Positions 1-6,619 are shown, counted from the stretch's first letter. The stretch is 10,523 bases of DNA from Streptosporangiaceae bacterium (GCA_030039095.1 JASHQP010000397.1:1-10523), one strand, 5' to 3'. Program-made: numbers and translations. The notes: a model not told the origin generated them from the letters alone.

Positions 1-1159
1 GCACCCACACCCGCAGCCGCCAGCCCGCAGGCTGCGCCGGGCCGGCGTCCACGCCACCGCCGGCGGCCACTGCCCGCTCGCGCAGCCCGCTCAGCCCGTT
101 CCCGGGATCGGCGGCAGATCCCTGACCGTCGTCGGTGATCTCGACGGAGGAAGCCGACACCCGTACAGTGACCGAACGCGCACGGGAGTGGCGGATAACG
201 TTCGTCAGGCCCTCGCGCACCGCCCAGCCAAACAGCTCCTGGTGGGCTGGATCGGTGACCTCGGTGGCCGCGGGGAGGTCGGCGGCGATCCCGGAGGCCC
301 GCAGCAGCTCCCGGCCGCGGGCGAGCTCGCTGGCCAGGGTGACCTCGCGGTAGCCGGACACCGCGGCCCGGACGTCGGTGAGCACGCGCCGGCACAGGTC
401 CTCGACTTCGGTGATCTGGGCGACCGCCCCCTCGGGGTCGGTCGGCCCGAGCCGGCGCGCCAGCCCTGCCTTCACGGTGATCGTGGTCAGCGAGTGGCCG
501 AGCAGGTCGTGCAAGTCGCGGGCGATCCGGATCCGCTCGTTCTCCGCGGCCAGCCGCGCCAGCTCGGCGCGGGTTTCCGCCAGGGCCTGGTTGGCCTGTA
601 TCACCTGTATCGTCACCGCCGTCACGATCGCCACGACCGGGATCGCGACGGGGGTGACGTCGCCGAACGACTTGGCCAGGCTGACGTGCCAGGACCCGAC
701 CGCGACCGGGATCCACAGCGCCGCCACGGCCATCGCGGCCACGAGCGGGGCCGAGCGGACACCCAGGCGGGCCACGGCGAGGATCGTCAGGTACACGCAC
801 ATGACGAACCCCGCCGCGCGGGCGAACGGTATGTCCGCGGCCATGATCGCGACCAGGAGCGCGTACCAGGCCCAGAACTGCAGCCCGCCCGACAGCGGCC
901 GCAGCATGAACGGCGTGAGGAGCCAGCACGCGGCAAAAGCCGACAGCAGCACGTAGCCGGCGACCGCGGCGCCGCCGCGGGAGTTCTGCCCGACCGAGAT
1001 GTACACGAAGATGAGGTAGACGAGCGGGATCGCCAGCATGGCCGCCCGCCGCCAGCTTCGCGTCCACTGGGACTGAGCCGCCACCCACTGGGCCTCGGCC
1101 TCGTTGTGCCGCGCGACTTCGTCGCTCACGTTTACCCACGGTACCGGGGGCTGGCCCAT
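1..1159 (-). CDS. Sensor histidine kinase, DesK/NarL type (3' end outside window)
   Basis: Membrane-bound two-component sensor that should autophosphorylate and pass phosphate to a NarL/LuxR-type response regulator. Reverse-strand translation gives 386 residues from an ATG at 1159 to the window edge without a stop. Residues about 40-190 hold roughly six hydrophobic segments, followed by a helical linker (ANQALAETRAELARLAAENE, 189-208). The HisKA_3 dimerisation box reads RIARDLHDLLGHS with phosphoacceptor His217. The ATPase domain has the N box EGLTNVIRHS (Asn320), a DDGQG box (343-347) and GNGLSGLRERA (353-363). The sequence is cut just after GWRLRVWV, normally close to the C-terminus, so few residues are missing. 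The start lies 5 bases after the stop of the ABC permease, so it is probably co-transcribed with the pump. The ligand is unknown. The cognate regulator is expected beyond base 1 (inference). Confidence 0.93.
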   Translation of the reverse strand, partial: MGQPPVPWVNVSDEVARHNEAEAQWVAAQSQWTRSWRRAAMLAIPLVYLIFVYISVGQNSRGGAAVAGYVLLSAFAACWLLTPFMLRPLSGGLQFWAWYALLVAIMAADIPFARAAGFVMCVYLTILAVARLGVRSAPLVAAMAVAALWIPVAVGSWHVSLAKSFGDVTPVAIPVVAIVTAVTIQVIQANQALAETRAELARLAAENERIRIARDLHDLLGHSLTTITVKAGLARRLGPTDPEGAVAQITEVEDLCRRVLTDVRAAVSGYREVTLASELARGRELLRASGIAADLPAATEVTDPAHQELFGWAVREGLTNVIRHSRARSVTVRVSASSVEITDDGQGSAADPGNGLSGLRERAVAAGGGVDAGPAQPAGWRLRVWV

Positions 1160-1164
1160 TGTGG

Positions 1165-1896
1165 TCAGCCCCGGACCGCGGACCGTCGGTAGGCGAGCGC
1201 GGCGGCCACGGCGCCCGCCGCGGTCCAGGCGGCGATCACGACCCAGCCCTGCGCGGGCCAGCCGCCGCCGCCGAACGCGGTCTTGCCGGCCTGGACCAGC
1301 CAGTACGACGGTATGGCCTTCATCACGTCGAACAGCGGCCCCGAGTGCGCGAGCTGGAACCCGTACACGCCGCCGACCAGCGAGAACAGGACAACCACGC
1401 CGCCGATGGCCGGCGTCAGGGCGTCGGTGGCGACCAGGTATCCGAGCGTGATGCCCAGGGCGATGAATGGGGTCAGCCCGACCAGCAGCAGCCCGCCGAG
1501 TTCCAGCCACTGCGTCGCGTTGAGGCGGACTCCCAGCGATGCGCCGGCCAGGAATATCAGCACCACGCTGGGCAGCGCGATCAGGTACGCGGTGACCACC
1601 TTGGCGGCGATGTCGGTGCTGGCCCGCAGCGGCGTGATCCGCTGCTGCCGGGTCCAGCCGCCGGTCCGGTCCCGGGAGATGCGTGCCCCGGGTGAGACCG
1701 CCGCGAACATCGCCCCGTACACCGCCATCGCGGTCATGAAGTACAGCGGGAACGTGATCCCGTCGAAGGTCGCGCTGCGCTGGCCCGAGGCAACCGCGTA
1801 GAACAGCACCAGCGGCAGCGCCAGGGTCACCGCGTAGAAGACGCGGTTGCGGAACGTGCGGACGATCTCGTACCTGAGGTGGGTGGCGGCGGTCAT
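1165..1896 (-). CDS. ABC-2 type transporter permease
   Basis: Membrane subunit of an ABC-2 family exporter, 243 residues, the usual size for DrrB-like permeases. About six hydrophobic segments are visible near residues 20-36, 51-68, 98-120, 131-154, 160-180 and 218-236. Between segments two and three is the stretch ISRDRTGGWTRQQRITPL (73-90), matching the conserved cytoplasmic motif that couples these permeases to their ATPase. The ATG overlaps the end of the ATPase gene by four bases (ATGA), the typical arrangement for translational coupling. The sensor kinase gene follows after 5 bases. ATPase, permease and DesK-type kinase together are a common actinobacterial arrangement for a pump responding to membrane or antibiotic stress. 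The exported substrate cannot be read from the sequence. Confidence 0.93.
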   Translation of the reverse strand: MTAATHLRYEIVRTFRNRVFYAVTLALPLVLFYAVASGQRSATFDGITFPLYFMTAMAVYGAMFAAVSPGARISRDRTGGWTRQQRITPLRASTDIAAKVVTAYLIALPSVVLIFLAGASLGVRLNATQWLELGGLLLVGLTPFIALGITLGYLVATDALTPAIGGVVVLFSLVGGVYGFQLAHSGPLFDVMKAIPSYWLVQAGKTAFGGGGWPAQGWVVIAAWTAAGAVAAALAYRRSAVRG

Positions 1897-2846
1897 CGTG
1901 CTTCTCCTCCGGCGATCGCGCCGACGGGGACGGCGCTGTCCGTTTCGTCGTCTGCGGTCAGTTCCAGGAACGCTTCCTCGAGGCTGCCCCCGCGAACCTC
2001 GATGTCCCGCGCCGCGGGGAACGATGCGAGCAGCGCCCGCAGCGCGGTGTCAGCGTCCGAGCAGGACAGCAGCACCGCGTCGCCGTGCCGGTCCGCGCTG
2101 ACCACGCCCGGGAGCGCGGCCAGCACCGCGAGCTGGGCGCCTGGCAACGTTGCCCTGATCGTGCGGGCTCCCGCCCGGGCCTTGATCTCGGTGGCCGGGC
2201 CGTCGGCGATGACCTGCCCGTGCGCGATCAGCACGATCCGGTCGGCGTAGGCGTCGGCCTCTTCCAGGTAGTGGGTGGCGAACAGCACGGTCTTGCCGCG
2301 CCCGGCGACCTCGCGCATGGCCTGCCAGAACTCGTGTCTTCCCGCGACGTCGATCCCCGCGGTGGGCTCGTCCAGCACCAGCAGATCGGGATCGCCGATC
2401 AGCGCGGCGGCAAAGCGCACCCGCTGCGCCTGCCCGCCCGACAGCTTCGTGGTGAGCTGGCCGGCGAACTCGTCGGCGCCGGTGAGGCGCAGCACGTCGC
2501 CGACCGGCAGCGGATGCGGGTAGTACGAGGCCATCAGGCTGACCAGTTCGCGCACCCTGAGGTGCTCGAGCAGCGACCCGGTCTGCAGCATGCCGCCCAC
2601 CCAGCCCGCGCGAACGGCCGCCGCGGGCGGCCGGCCGAACACCGAGACCGTCCCGGCGTCGGGGTGGGTGAGGCCGAGCATCATGTCGATCGTCGTCGTC
2701 TTGCCCGCGCCGTTCGGGCCGAGCAGGGCGACAGTCTCGCCAGGAGCAATGGTCAGGTCGATCGACCGGACCGCGCGCACCTGGCCGTAGGACTTGGAGA
2801 GCCCGGAGAGGACGATCCCCCCGGCCTGAGCATCGTTGTCAGCCAT
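1893..2846 (-). CDS. ABC transporter ATP-binding protein, drug-export (DrrA-like) type
   Basis: Cytoplasmic ATPase of the exporter, 317 residues. Motifs occur in the expected order: Walker A GPNGAGKTT (43-51), Q-loop Gln88, signature LSGGQ (135-139), Walker B LLVLDEP with catalytic Glu160, D-loop AGID (163-166) and switch His192 in FATHYLEEAD. The remaining C-terminal ~110 residues match the extension found in DrrA/CcmA-like ATPases, including GGSLEEAFLELT near the end. The ATG at 2846 was chosen because the conserved domain begins about 12 residues later; no strong Shine-Dalgarno is seen before it, so a short or leaderless message is possible. It is the first gene of the pump-sensor operon and follows the dehydrogenase gene after 135 bases. 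A candidate operator lies about 60 bases upstream. Confidence 0.96.
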   Translation of the reverse strand: MADNDAQAGGIVLSGLSKSYGQVRAVRSIDLTIAPGETVALLGPNGAGKTTTIDMMLGLTHPDAGTVSVFGRPPAAAVRAGWVGGMLQTGSLLEHLRVRELVSLMASYYPHPLPVGDVLRLTGADEFAGQLTTKLSGGQAQRVRFAAALIGDPDLLVLDEPTAGIDVAGRHEFWQAMREVAGRGKTVLFATHYLEEADAYADRIVLIAHGQVIADGPATEIKARAGARTIRATLPGAQLAVLAALPGVVSADRHGDAVLLSCSDADTALRALLASFPAARDIEVRGGSLEEAFLELTADDETDSAVPVGAIAGGEAR

Positions 2847-2905
2847 GACAACCAGGGTGGCCGGATGCCGTCACCCCGCGTAGTGCCGCGCCTCACCGGC
2901 TCGCG

Positions 2906-2919
2906 ATGACAAATGTCAT
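2906..2919 (-). promoter_or_regulatory. Inverted repeat, candidate operator of the pump-sensor operon
   Basis: ATGACA-AA-TGTCAT is a perfect 6-2-6 inverted repeat about 60-73 bases before the ATPase start. The spacing and symmetry would suit a dimeric LuxR/NarL-type response regulator, the class that partners this kind of kinase. On the minus strand its TTGTCA half resembles a -35 hexamer. The symmetry is seen directly; the binding partner is inferred. Confidence 0.45.
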
Positions 2920-2933
2920 ACACTGCCCAGCTC

Positions 2934-2950
2934 CCCGCCCAGGAGGCGGG
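2934..2950 (-). terminator. Possible hairpin terminator after the dehydrogenase gene
   Basis: CCCGCC and GGCGGG pair over six bases around a five-base loop, about 31 bases past the dehydrogenase stop. No T-tract follows, as is common in high-GC actinobacteria. It would separate the dehydrogenase transcript from the pump operon, but the stem is short. Confidence 0.35.
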
Positions 2951-2981
2951 TATCACGGGCGGCTGGCTGGCTTCTGCGGGC

Positions 2982-4010
2982 CTACTGCGGCGCCATCGGC
3001 GGGCAGTCGGCGGGGTCGGAGACGACACGGATCGGTGATCCCGCGAGGTACGCCGCGACGTCCTGTGCCATGAGCTGCCAGGCGGTGCGGAAGAGCTGCT
3101 CGGTGACGTAGCCGGTATGCGGGGTGACGACGACGTTGTCGAGCGACCGGAAGGGGTGCTCCGCAGGTAGCGGCTCGCGGTCGAAAACGTCGAGGCCGGC
3201 GGCGGCGAGGTGGCCGGAACGAAGCGCCGCTATGAGGGCCTCCTCCTCGACGATCGGACCGCGGGAGACGTTCACCAAGATGGCGCCCGCCTTCATCTTC
3301 GCCAGGTCGTCGGCGCGCAGCGTGTTACGGGAGCGCTCGGAGAAGACGAGAAAGATCCCGAGGACGTCCGCGGACGAGAGGAGCTCGTCCTTCGTCACCT
3401 TCGTCACGCCGAGCTCGGCGCAGCGCTCCTCGCTGAGGTTCTGGCTCCACGCGATGACGTCCATACCGAGCGCCTTGGCGACCGGGACCATCGCGCCACC
3501 GAGGCGGCCCGCGCCGAGCAGGCCGAGCGTCTTCCCGGCGAGAGGGACAGGAAACCCGGTCTGCCAGCCGCCCGCGCGGATGACGCGGTCCTCGACGCCG
3601 GTCCGCTTCGCGACGGCGAAGATGAGCGCCCACGCCATCTCCGACGGCGCTGGCAGGCCGCGCGGTGCCCCGTAGCCGGACCGGGCCACCTGGGCGCCCC
3701 GATTGGTGTCAGCGGTGCCGCAGAGCATGATTCCCCGCTCGATCCGGGCCTCGTGGTCGACGACGTTGCTCGTCCGGCCGTTGCAGACGAGCAGCTTCAG
3801 CTTGGGCAGGCCCGCAAGCACCGTCCGGGGGAACCGCGACCGCTGCTGGGTAATGACGACGATCTCATAGTCGGAGAGCTCGCCGGCGAGCCGCTCCGGC
3901 GGGATCGCCTCGCGGTAGACGATGATCTCCGCGTCGTCGGGCAGCACCGACCAGTCGCCGTACGCCAAGGCGACGCCAATGTAGTCGTCGAGGATCGCGA
4001 TCTTCGTCAC
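2982..4010 (-). CDS. D-2-hydroxyacid dehydrogenase family protein (NAD-dependent)
   Basis: Cytoplasmic NAD(P)-dependent oxidoreductase of the phosphoglycerate-dehydrogenase-like family, interconverting a 2-oxoacid and a D-2-hydroxyacid. Start GTG at 4010 gives 342 residues beginning VTKIAILDDYIG, the usual N-terminus of this subgroup. A GAGG/GGTGG stretch precedes it, and the 36-codon upstream extension to an ATG at 4118 looks non-coding. Nucleotide-binding motif GAGRLG is at 166-171. The catalytic trio is visible: Arg250 (VNVSRGPIV), Glu279 (DVFDREPLP) and His298 (TPHTGY). Between CGTADT and PSEMAW (about residues 100-122) there are some 15 more residues than relatives usually have. The gene lies upstream of the pump operon on the same strand but is separated by 135 bases and a hairpin, so a shared function is not assumed. 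The exact substrate is unknown. Confidence 0.93.
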   Translation of the reverse strand: MTKIAILDDYIGVALAYGDWSVLPDDAEIIVYREAIPPERLAGELSDYEIVVITQQRSRFPRTVLAGLPKLKLLVCNGRTSNVVDHEARIERGIMLCGTADTNRGAQVARSGYGAPRGLPAPSEMAWALIFAVAKRTGVEDRVIRAGGWQTGFPVPLAGKTLGLLGAGRLGGAMVPVAKALGMDVIAWSQNLSEERCAELGVTKVTKDELLSSADVLGIFLVFSERSRNTLRADDLAKMKAGAILVNVSRGPIVEEEALIAALRSGHLAAAGLDVFDREPLPAEHPFRSLDNVVVTPHTGYVTEQLFRTAWQLMAQDVAAYLAGSPIRVVSDPADCPPMAPQ

Positions 4011-4051
4011 GCCCACCACCTCACTGCCCGCATGGTCCGAACCGCTGCTCC

Positions 4052-4066
4052 GGGTACCCCGTACCC
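4052..4066. repeat. Hyphenated palindrome within a GTACCCC tandem repeat
   Basis: GGGTAC-CCC-GTACCC forms a 6-3-6 inverted repeat about 42-56 bases upstream of the dehydrogenase start. The same bases can be read as GTACCCC twice in tandem (4054-4067) followed by GTA. It lies where an operator for the dehydrogenase could sit, but no regulator gene is adjacent. The rest of the gap 4011-4134 holds no gene I can support. Confidence 0.3.
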
Positions 4067-4134
4067 CGTAATCCTCGCTCAGCAGCCGATGGCCCACGTG
4101 CAGCGGCGGGGCGGCCACTGACGGCGAACGAGAG

Positions 4135-4147
4135 AGATGTCAGTACG
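4135..4147 (+). repeat. Left copy of direct repeat flanking the permease remnant
   Basis: AGATGTCAGTACG overlaps the point where permease homology begins. The right copy, AGATGTCATACG, starts at 4919. The first eight bases are identical and the rest differs by one inserted base. It may mark a recombination junction, but repeats this short can arise by chance. Confidence 0.4.
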
Positions 4148-4911
4148 GCAGTTACCTCTGGAACGCGCTGCACGGTAACCTCGGCTACTCCTACGTCAAC
4201 TCCACGCCTGTGACGACGCTCATCGGGCAGAGCTTCCCCGTCACGTTCTCGCTAGCCCTGGGCGGCGCGGTCATCTGGCTGGTCGCCGGCGTGAGCAGCG
4301 GAGTGCTCGCGGCGACGAAGCCTCGCTCAGTGGCCGACCGGGCAACGACCGGTGTAGCACTGCTGTTCTACTCCATGCCGACATTCCTGCTGGGGGAACT
4401 GCTGCTCCTCCTGCTCTTCCTCGAGCTGCGCAAGGCCGGTGTCGACTGGTTTCCCGCGTCGGGGTACGTGCCGTTCACGCAAAACCCGGGCCAGTGGGCG
4501 CTGCATCTGGTTCTCCCCTGGCTGACCATCGCCCTGGTCACGGCGGCCACCTACACCAGGCTGACCCGGGCGGCGATGCTCGATGTCCTCGGCGAGGATT
4601 ACATTCGCACGGCGAGGGCCAAGGGCCTGACCGAGCGCCGGGTTAGCTACCGGCACGCCCTGCGCGCGGCCATAACTCCCATCGTGACCCAGTTCGGCAT
4701 CGACGTGGGGACACTCCTCGGCGGGGTGATCGTGACCGAGACCGTCTTCGGCCTGCCCGGCCTCGGCCAGCTCGCCATCAACTCCATCGACCACCAGGAT
4801 CTGCCGACGATTATCGGGCTGGTCCTGCTCGCCTCCGCCTTTGTCGTGGCCGCTAACGTGCTGGTCGACATCGCCTATGCCGCGCTCGATCCGAGGGTCC
4901 GGCTGTCCTGA
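4141..4911 (+). pseudogene. 5'-truncated ABC transporter permease, DppB/OppB (peptide/nickel) type
   Basis: Inner-membrane permease of a peptide-type ABC importer, now lacking its N-terminal part. Homology-like sequence begins at QYGSYLWNALHGNLGYSYVN (from 4141) and runs 256 codons to TGA. Full members are about 310-340 residues and start with a transmembrane helix and a periplasmic stretch; those are missing here. Reading upstream in frame there is a TAA at 4069 and no ATG, GTG or TTG before a GTG at 4210, which would give 233 residues; other frames show no missing part. The binding-protein-dependent transport domain is otherwise intact, with the EAA loop (EDYIRTARAKGLTERR onward, about 4597-4680) and several hydrophobic helices. 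The partner genes (second permease, ATPases, binding protein) are absent from the window. Probably a nonfunctional remnant, although expression from 4210 cannot be excluded. Confidence 0.8.
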
Positions 4912-4918
4912 CCGGGCC

Positions 4919-4930
4919 AGATGTCATACG
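4919..4930 (+). repeat. Right copy of direct repeat flanking the permease remnant
   Basis: AGATGTCATACG lies 8 bases after the stop codon of the permease remnant and repeats the sequence at its left edge (4135-4147). Bases 4921-4929 (ATGTCATAC) are also identical to 2913-2921 in the candidate operator of the pump operon. Confidence 0.4.
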
Positions 4931-4973
4931 CCGCCACAGGTTGTATTCAGGGGCAAGCTCTGCCTTAACAGTC

Positions 4974-5005
4974 GTGACGGGCGTGCCGCCTGATGTCACT
5001 ATAAC
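4974..5005 (+). promoter_or_regulatory. Candidate promoter of the G1 peptidase gene
   Basis: A locally AT-rich stretch precedes the peptidase gene. TATAAC at 5000-5005 is a good -10 candidate. The best upstream partner, GTGACG at 4974-4979, is weak and its spacing is long at 20 bases. TTGTAT at 4941 with CTTAAC at 4964 is an alternative with a 17-base spacer. Confidence 0.35.
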
Positions 5006-5043
5006 TATGAGAGAGATAAGAAGATCCCTCTTTGAGACGAGAT

Positions 5044-5048
5044 GGGAG
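5044..5048 (+). promoter_or_regulatory. Ribosome binding site deciding the G1 peptidase start
   Basis: GGGAG lies five bases before the GTG at 5054. The in-frame ATG at 5042 overlaps this site and has only a weak purine run before it, so GTG 5054 is preferred. Confidence 0.65.
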
Positions 5049-5053
5049 ATCCG

Positions 5054-6088
5054 GTGAAGAGACTGCTCATAGGGTTTTTAGGTGCCTTGATCGGGGTCGC
5101 AGCCTTCCTCGCGGTGGCCTCGGCGGCACCCCCGACTGCGACCCTGGGTGCCAGGGCGCACGATCCGGCTGTGGTCGCTCGGGCTCGGGCCGCGTTCGAG
5201 AAGTACCTGTCGGCCCACGCTCAGCGCGTGGCCGGTGGTAACTGGGTTTCCCCGTCTACCACCAAGCTTCCTGGTGCCGCCAAGCCGGTCAGTGGCACGG
5301 TCACCTCCCAGCCGAGCCTCAACTGGTCCGGCTTTGCGGACACGTCGAGCACGAGCACCGCGGCCGACTTCACCAACGTGAGCGGCCGCTGGGCGATCCC
5401 AGCCGTGTCGTGCCCGTCAGGCCCTTACCGGACGTCGGGCGCTTACATCGCGAACTGGGTCGGCATCGACGGCTACAGCGACGACACCGTCGAGCAGCTG
5501 GGCACGGGCGCCGAGTGCTACGAGGGCGTCTTGTACTACTACGTGTGGTACGAGATGTTCCCGGCGGGGACGGTCGTGGAAGGCACCACGGCCTGCATCA
5601 ACGACAACGTGGACTGCCCGGAGCCCGGCGACCAGATCAGCGCCTCGGTGAACGTCACGCCCGGCAGCGCCGGCAACAACAGCTACGCGCTCTCGCTCAC
5701 CGACCACACGCGCCCCCAGGAGAGCTTCTCCGTAACCGCGTCGTGCGCGGCAGCGACCTGCACGGACTCGAGCGCCGAGTGGATCATCGAGCGGCCAGCC
5801 TACGAGCCCATAGCCGGGCTGTTCCAGTTCGTGCCGATGGTGTACTACGGCCGGACCGGTTTCGAGTCGGGAAGCCTGGTCGCGAACGGCAAGGCGTCGA
5901 GCATCGGCGGGTTCAACGGCGCCGTGTACTCCATGCCCATGATTGACGACAGCACCTCCTACTACCTCGACTGCCCAGGTCAGCAGGGGCCGCCTGTCGA
6001 GGCGCTCCCGTTCACCGCTGCCAACTGCCCCGCCGTGCCGCCAACCCCCGCCGGCGGGTTCAGCGTCACGTGGGACAGCAGCTTCTGA
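5054..6088 (+). CDS. Secreted G1-family (eqolisin-like) glutamic peptidase
   Basis: Predicted exported endopeptidase of the peptidase A4/G1 family, which uses a Gln-Glu dyad and usually works at acidic pH. From GTG 5054 it has 344 residues. Residues 1-24 form a signal peptide: KR, a hydrophobic core, then an A-S-A cleavage site. Residues about 25-88 are a linker or short propeptide. The catalytic domain starts at NWSGFAD. Candidate catalytic residues are Gln148 (WVGIDGYSDDTVEQLG) and Glu242 (SSAEWIIERP), both in family-typical contexts. Eight cysteines in the mature part suggest disulphides. Codon 9 is TTA (5078-5080), rare in such genomes and a possible link to developmental tRNA control. 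It stands alone between the permease remnant and a strong terminator, so it is probably monocistronic. The first codons (ATA, TTT, TTA) are AT-rich compared with the rest. Confidence 0.94.
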   Translation: MKRLLIGFLGALIGVAAFLAVASAAPPTATLGARAHDPAVVARARAAFEKYLSAHAQRVAGGNWVSPSTTKLPGAAKPVSGTVTSQPSLNWSGFADTSSTSTAADFTNVSGRWAIPAVSCPSGPYRTSGAYIANWVGIDGYSDDTVEQLGTGAECYEGVLYYYVWYEMFPAGTVVEGTTACINDNVDCPEPGDQISASVNVTPGSAGNNSYALSLTDHTRPQESFSVTASCAAATCTDSSAEWIIERPAYEPIAGLFQFVPMVYYGRTGFESGSLVANGKASSIGGFNGAVYSMPMIDDSTSYYLDCPGQQGPPVEALPFTAANCPAVPPTPAGGFSVTWDSSF

Positions 6089-6101
6089 TCGAGAATTGCC
6101 G

Positions 6102-6147
6102 AGCTTGCCCCCGGGACCGGGCGAACAACGGGCCCCGGGGGCAAGCT
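6102..6147. terminator. Strong bidirectional hairpin terminator
   Basis: AGCTTGCCCCCGGG (6102-6115) and CCCGGGGGCAAGCT (6134-6147) form a perfect 14-bp stem around an 18-base loop. It lies 13 bases past the peptidase stop and 17 bases past the stop of the convergent minus-strand gene, so it can end both transcripts. There is no T-tract, as is usual in this kind of genome. Confidence 0.85.
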
Positions 6148-6164
6148 GTCCCAGACCATTCGCG

Positions 6165-6560
6165 TTAGCCAGTGGCCCCGGATGCCGGCGCGAACAGCCT
6201 GTCCCGTTCGCCGGGCAGGTCGCCGCCGTGCACCATCAGCGTTGCGGTGCCGCACGGGACCAGTCCTCGCGCCGCGGCCCAGGCCGCCAGCCCGGAATGG
6301 CTGCCGCGGATGTCGACCCGCACGGACCCGCTCTCCTCCGCGGCGACGGCGGTGATCAGTGTTCTGGCGACCGCGAGATCTGCCGCTACCAGCGGGCCGA
6401 TCAGGAGGTCGTCCTCGTTGCTGGTGTGACCGTAGGCCGCCCAGATCGTGGTGAACGTCCTGTTGCCCTGCCCGGCGGCCTTGGTCAGCGCGGCGGATAA
6501 GCCCTGGCTCATCTGCATCCACCCGTCGTTCACCCGCATGAGCCAATATGTGGCTATCAC
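6165..6560 (-). CDS. GNAT acetyltransferase C-terminal-domain-like protein, probably truncated
   Basis: 131 residues from a GTG at 6560. The last 80 residues resemble the C-terminal domain (YitH/Acetyltransf_18 type) that follows the catalytic fold in two-domain GNAT acetyltransferases: LLIGPLVAADLAVA, VRVDIRG, and the ending LMVHGGDLPGERDRLFAPA. Full-length relatives are roughly 280 residues; here the N-terminal acetyl-CoA-binding half is missing. Upstream, the frame stays open for about 27 codons to a TAG without any start codon and without recognisable homology. The first 40 residues match nothing I know. Codon 21 is TTA (6500-6498). It converges on the G1 peptidase gene and shares its terminator. 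It is either a decayed remnant or a small stand-alone domain. Acetyltransferase activity is unlikely without the missing half. The family call is from remembered patterns, not a search. Confidence 0.6.
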   Translation of the reverse strand: MIATYWLMRVNDGWMQMSQGLSAALTKAAGQGNRTFTTIWAAYGHTSNEDDLLIGPLVAADLAVARTLITAVAAEESGSVRVDIRGSHSGLAAWAAARGLVPCGTATLMVHGGDLPGERDRLFAPASGATG

Positions 6561-6619
6561 CCTACTTCCAGAACGGCCAGATCGGCGGCCAGGTTCGGCC
6601 CGTGGCCGCGTGCAAGACG

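Noticed and set aside
188..1192. A 334-codon plus-strand open frame at the left end
   Set aside because: It lies opposite the sensor kinase, whose H, N and G boxes are clear on the minus strand; the plus-strand product has no motif.
2982..4010. Dehydrogenase as part of the pump-sensor operon
   Set aside because: A 135-base gap with a hairpin and a candidate operator separates it from the ATPase gene, and no functional link is evident.
4011..4118. Dehydrogenase start at ATG 4118
   Set aside because: The extra 36 residues have no family resemblance; GTG 4010 has a purine-rich ribosome binding site and gives the standard KIAILDDY start.
4135..4930. Permease fragment as an insertion-sequence-like unit with target duplication
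   Set aside because: No transposase and no terminal inverted repeats are visible, so only a short direct repeat and a possible recombination scar are claimed.
5042..5053. Peptidase start at ATG 5042
   Set aside because: The GGGAG ribosome binding site lies between this ATG and GTG 5054, and starting at GTG gives a cleaner signal peptide. The difference is only four residues.
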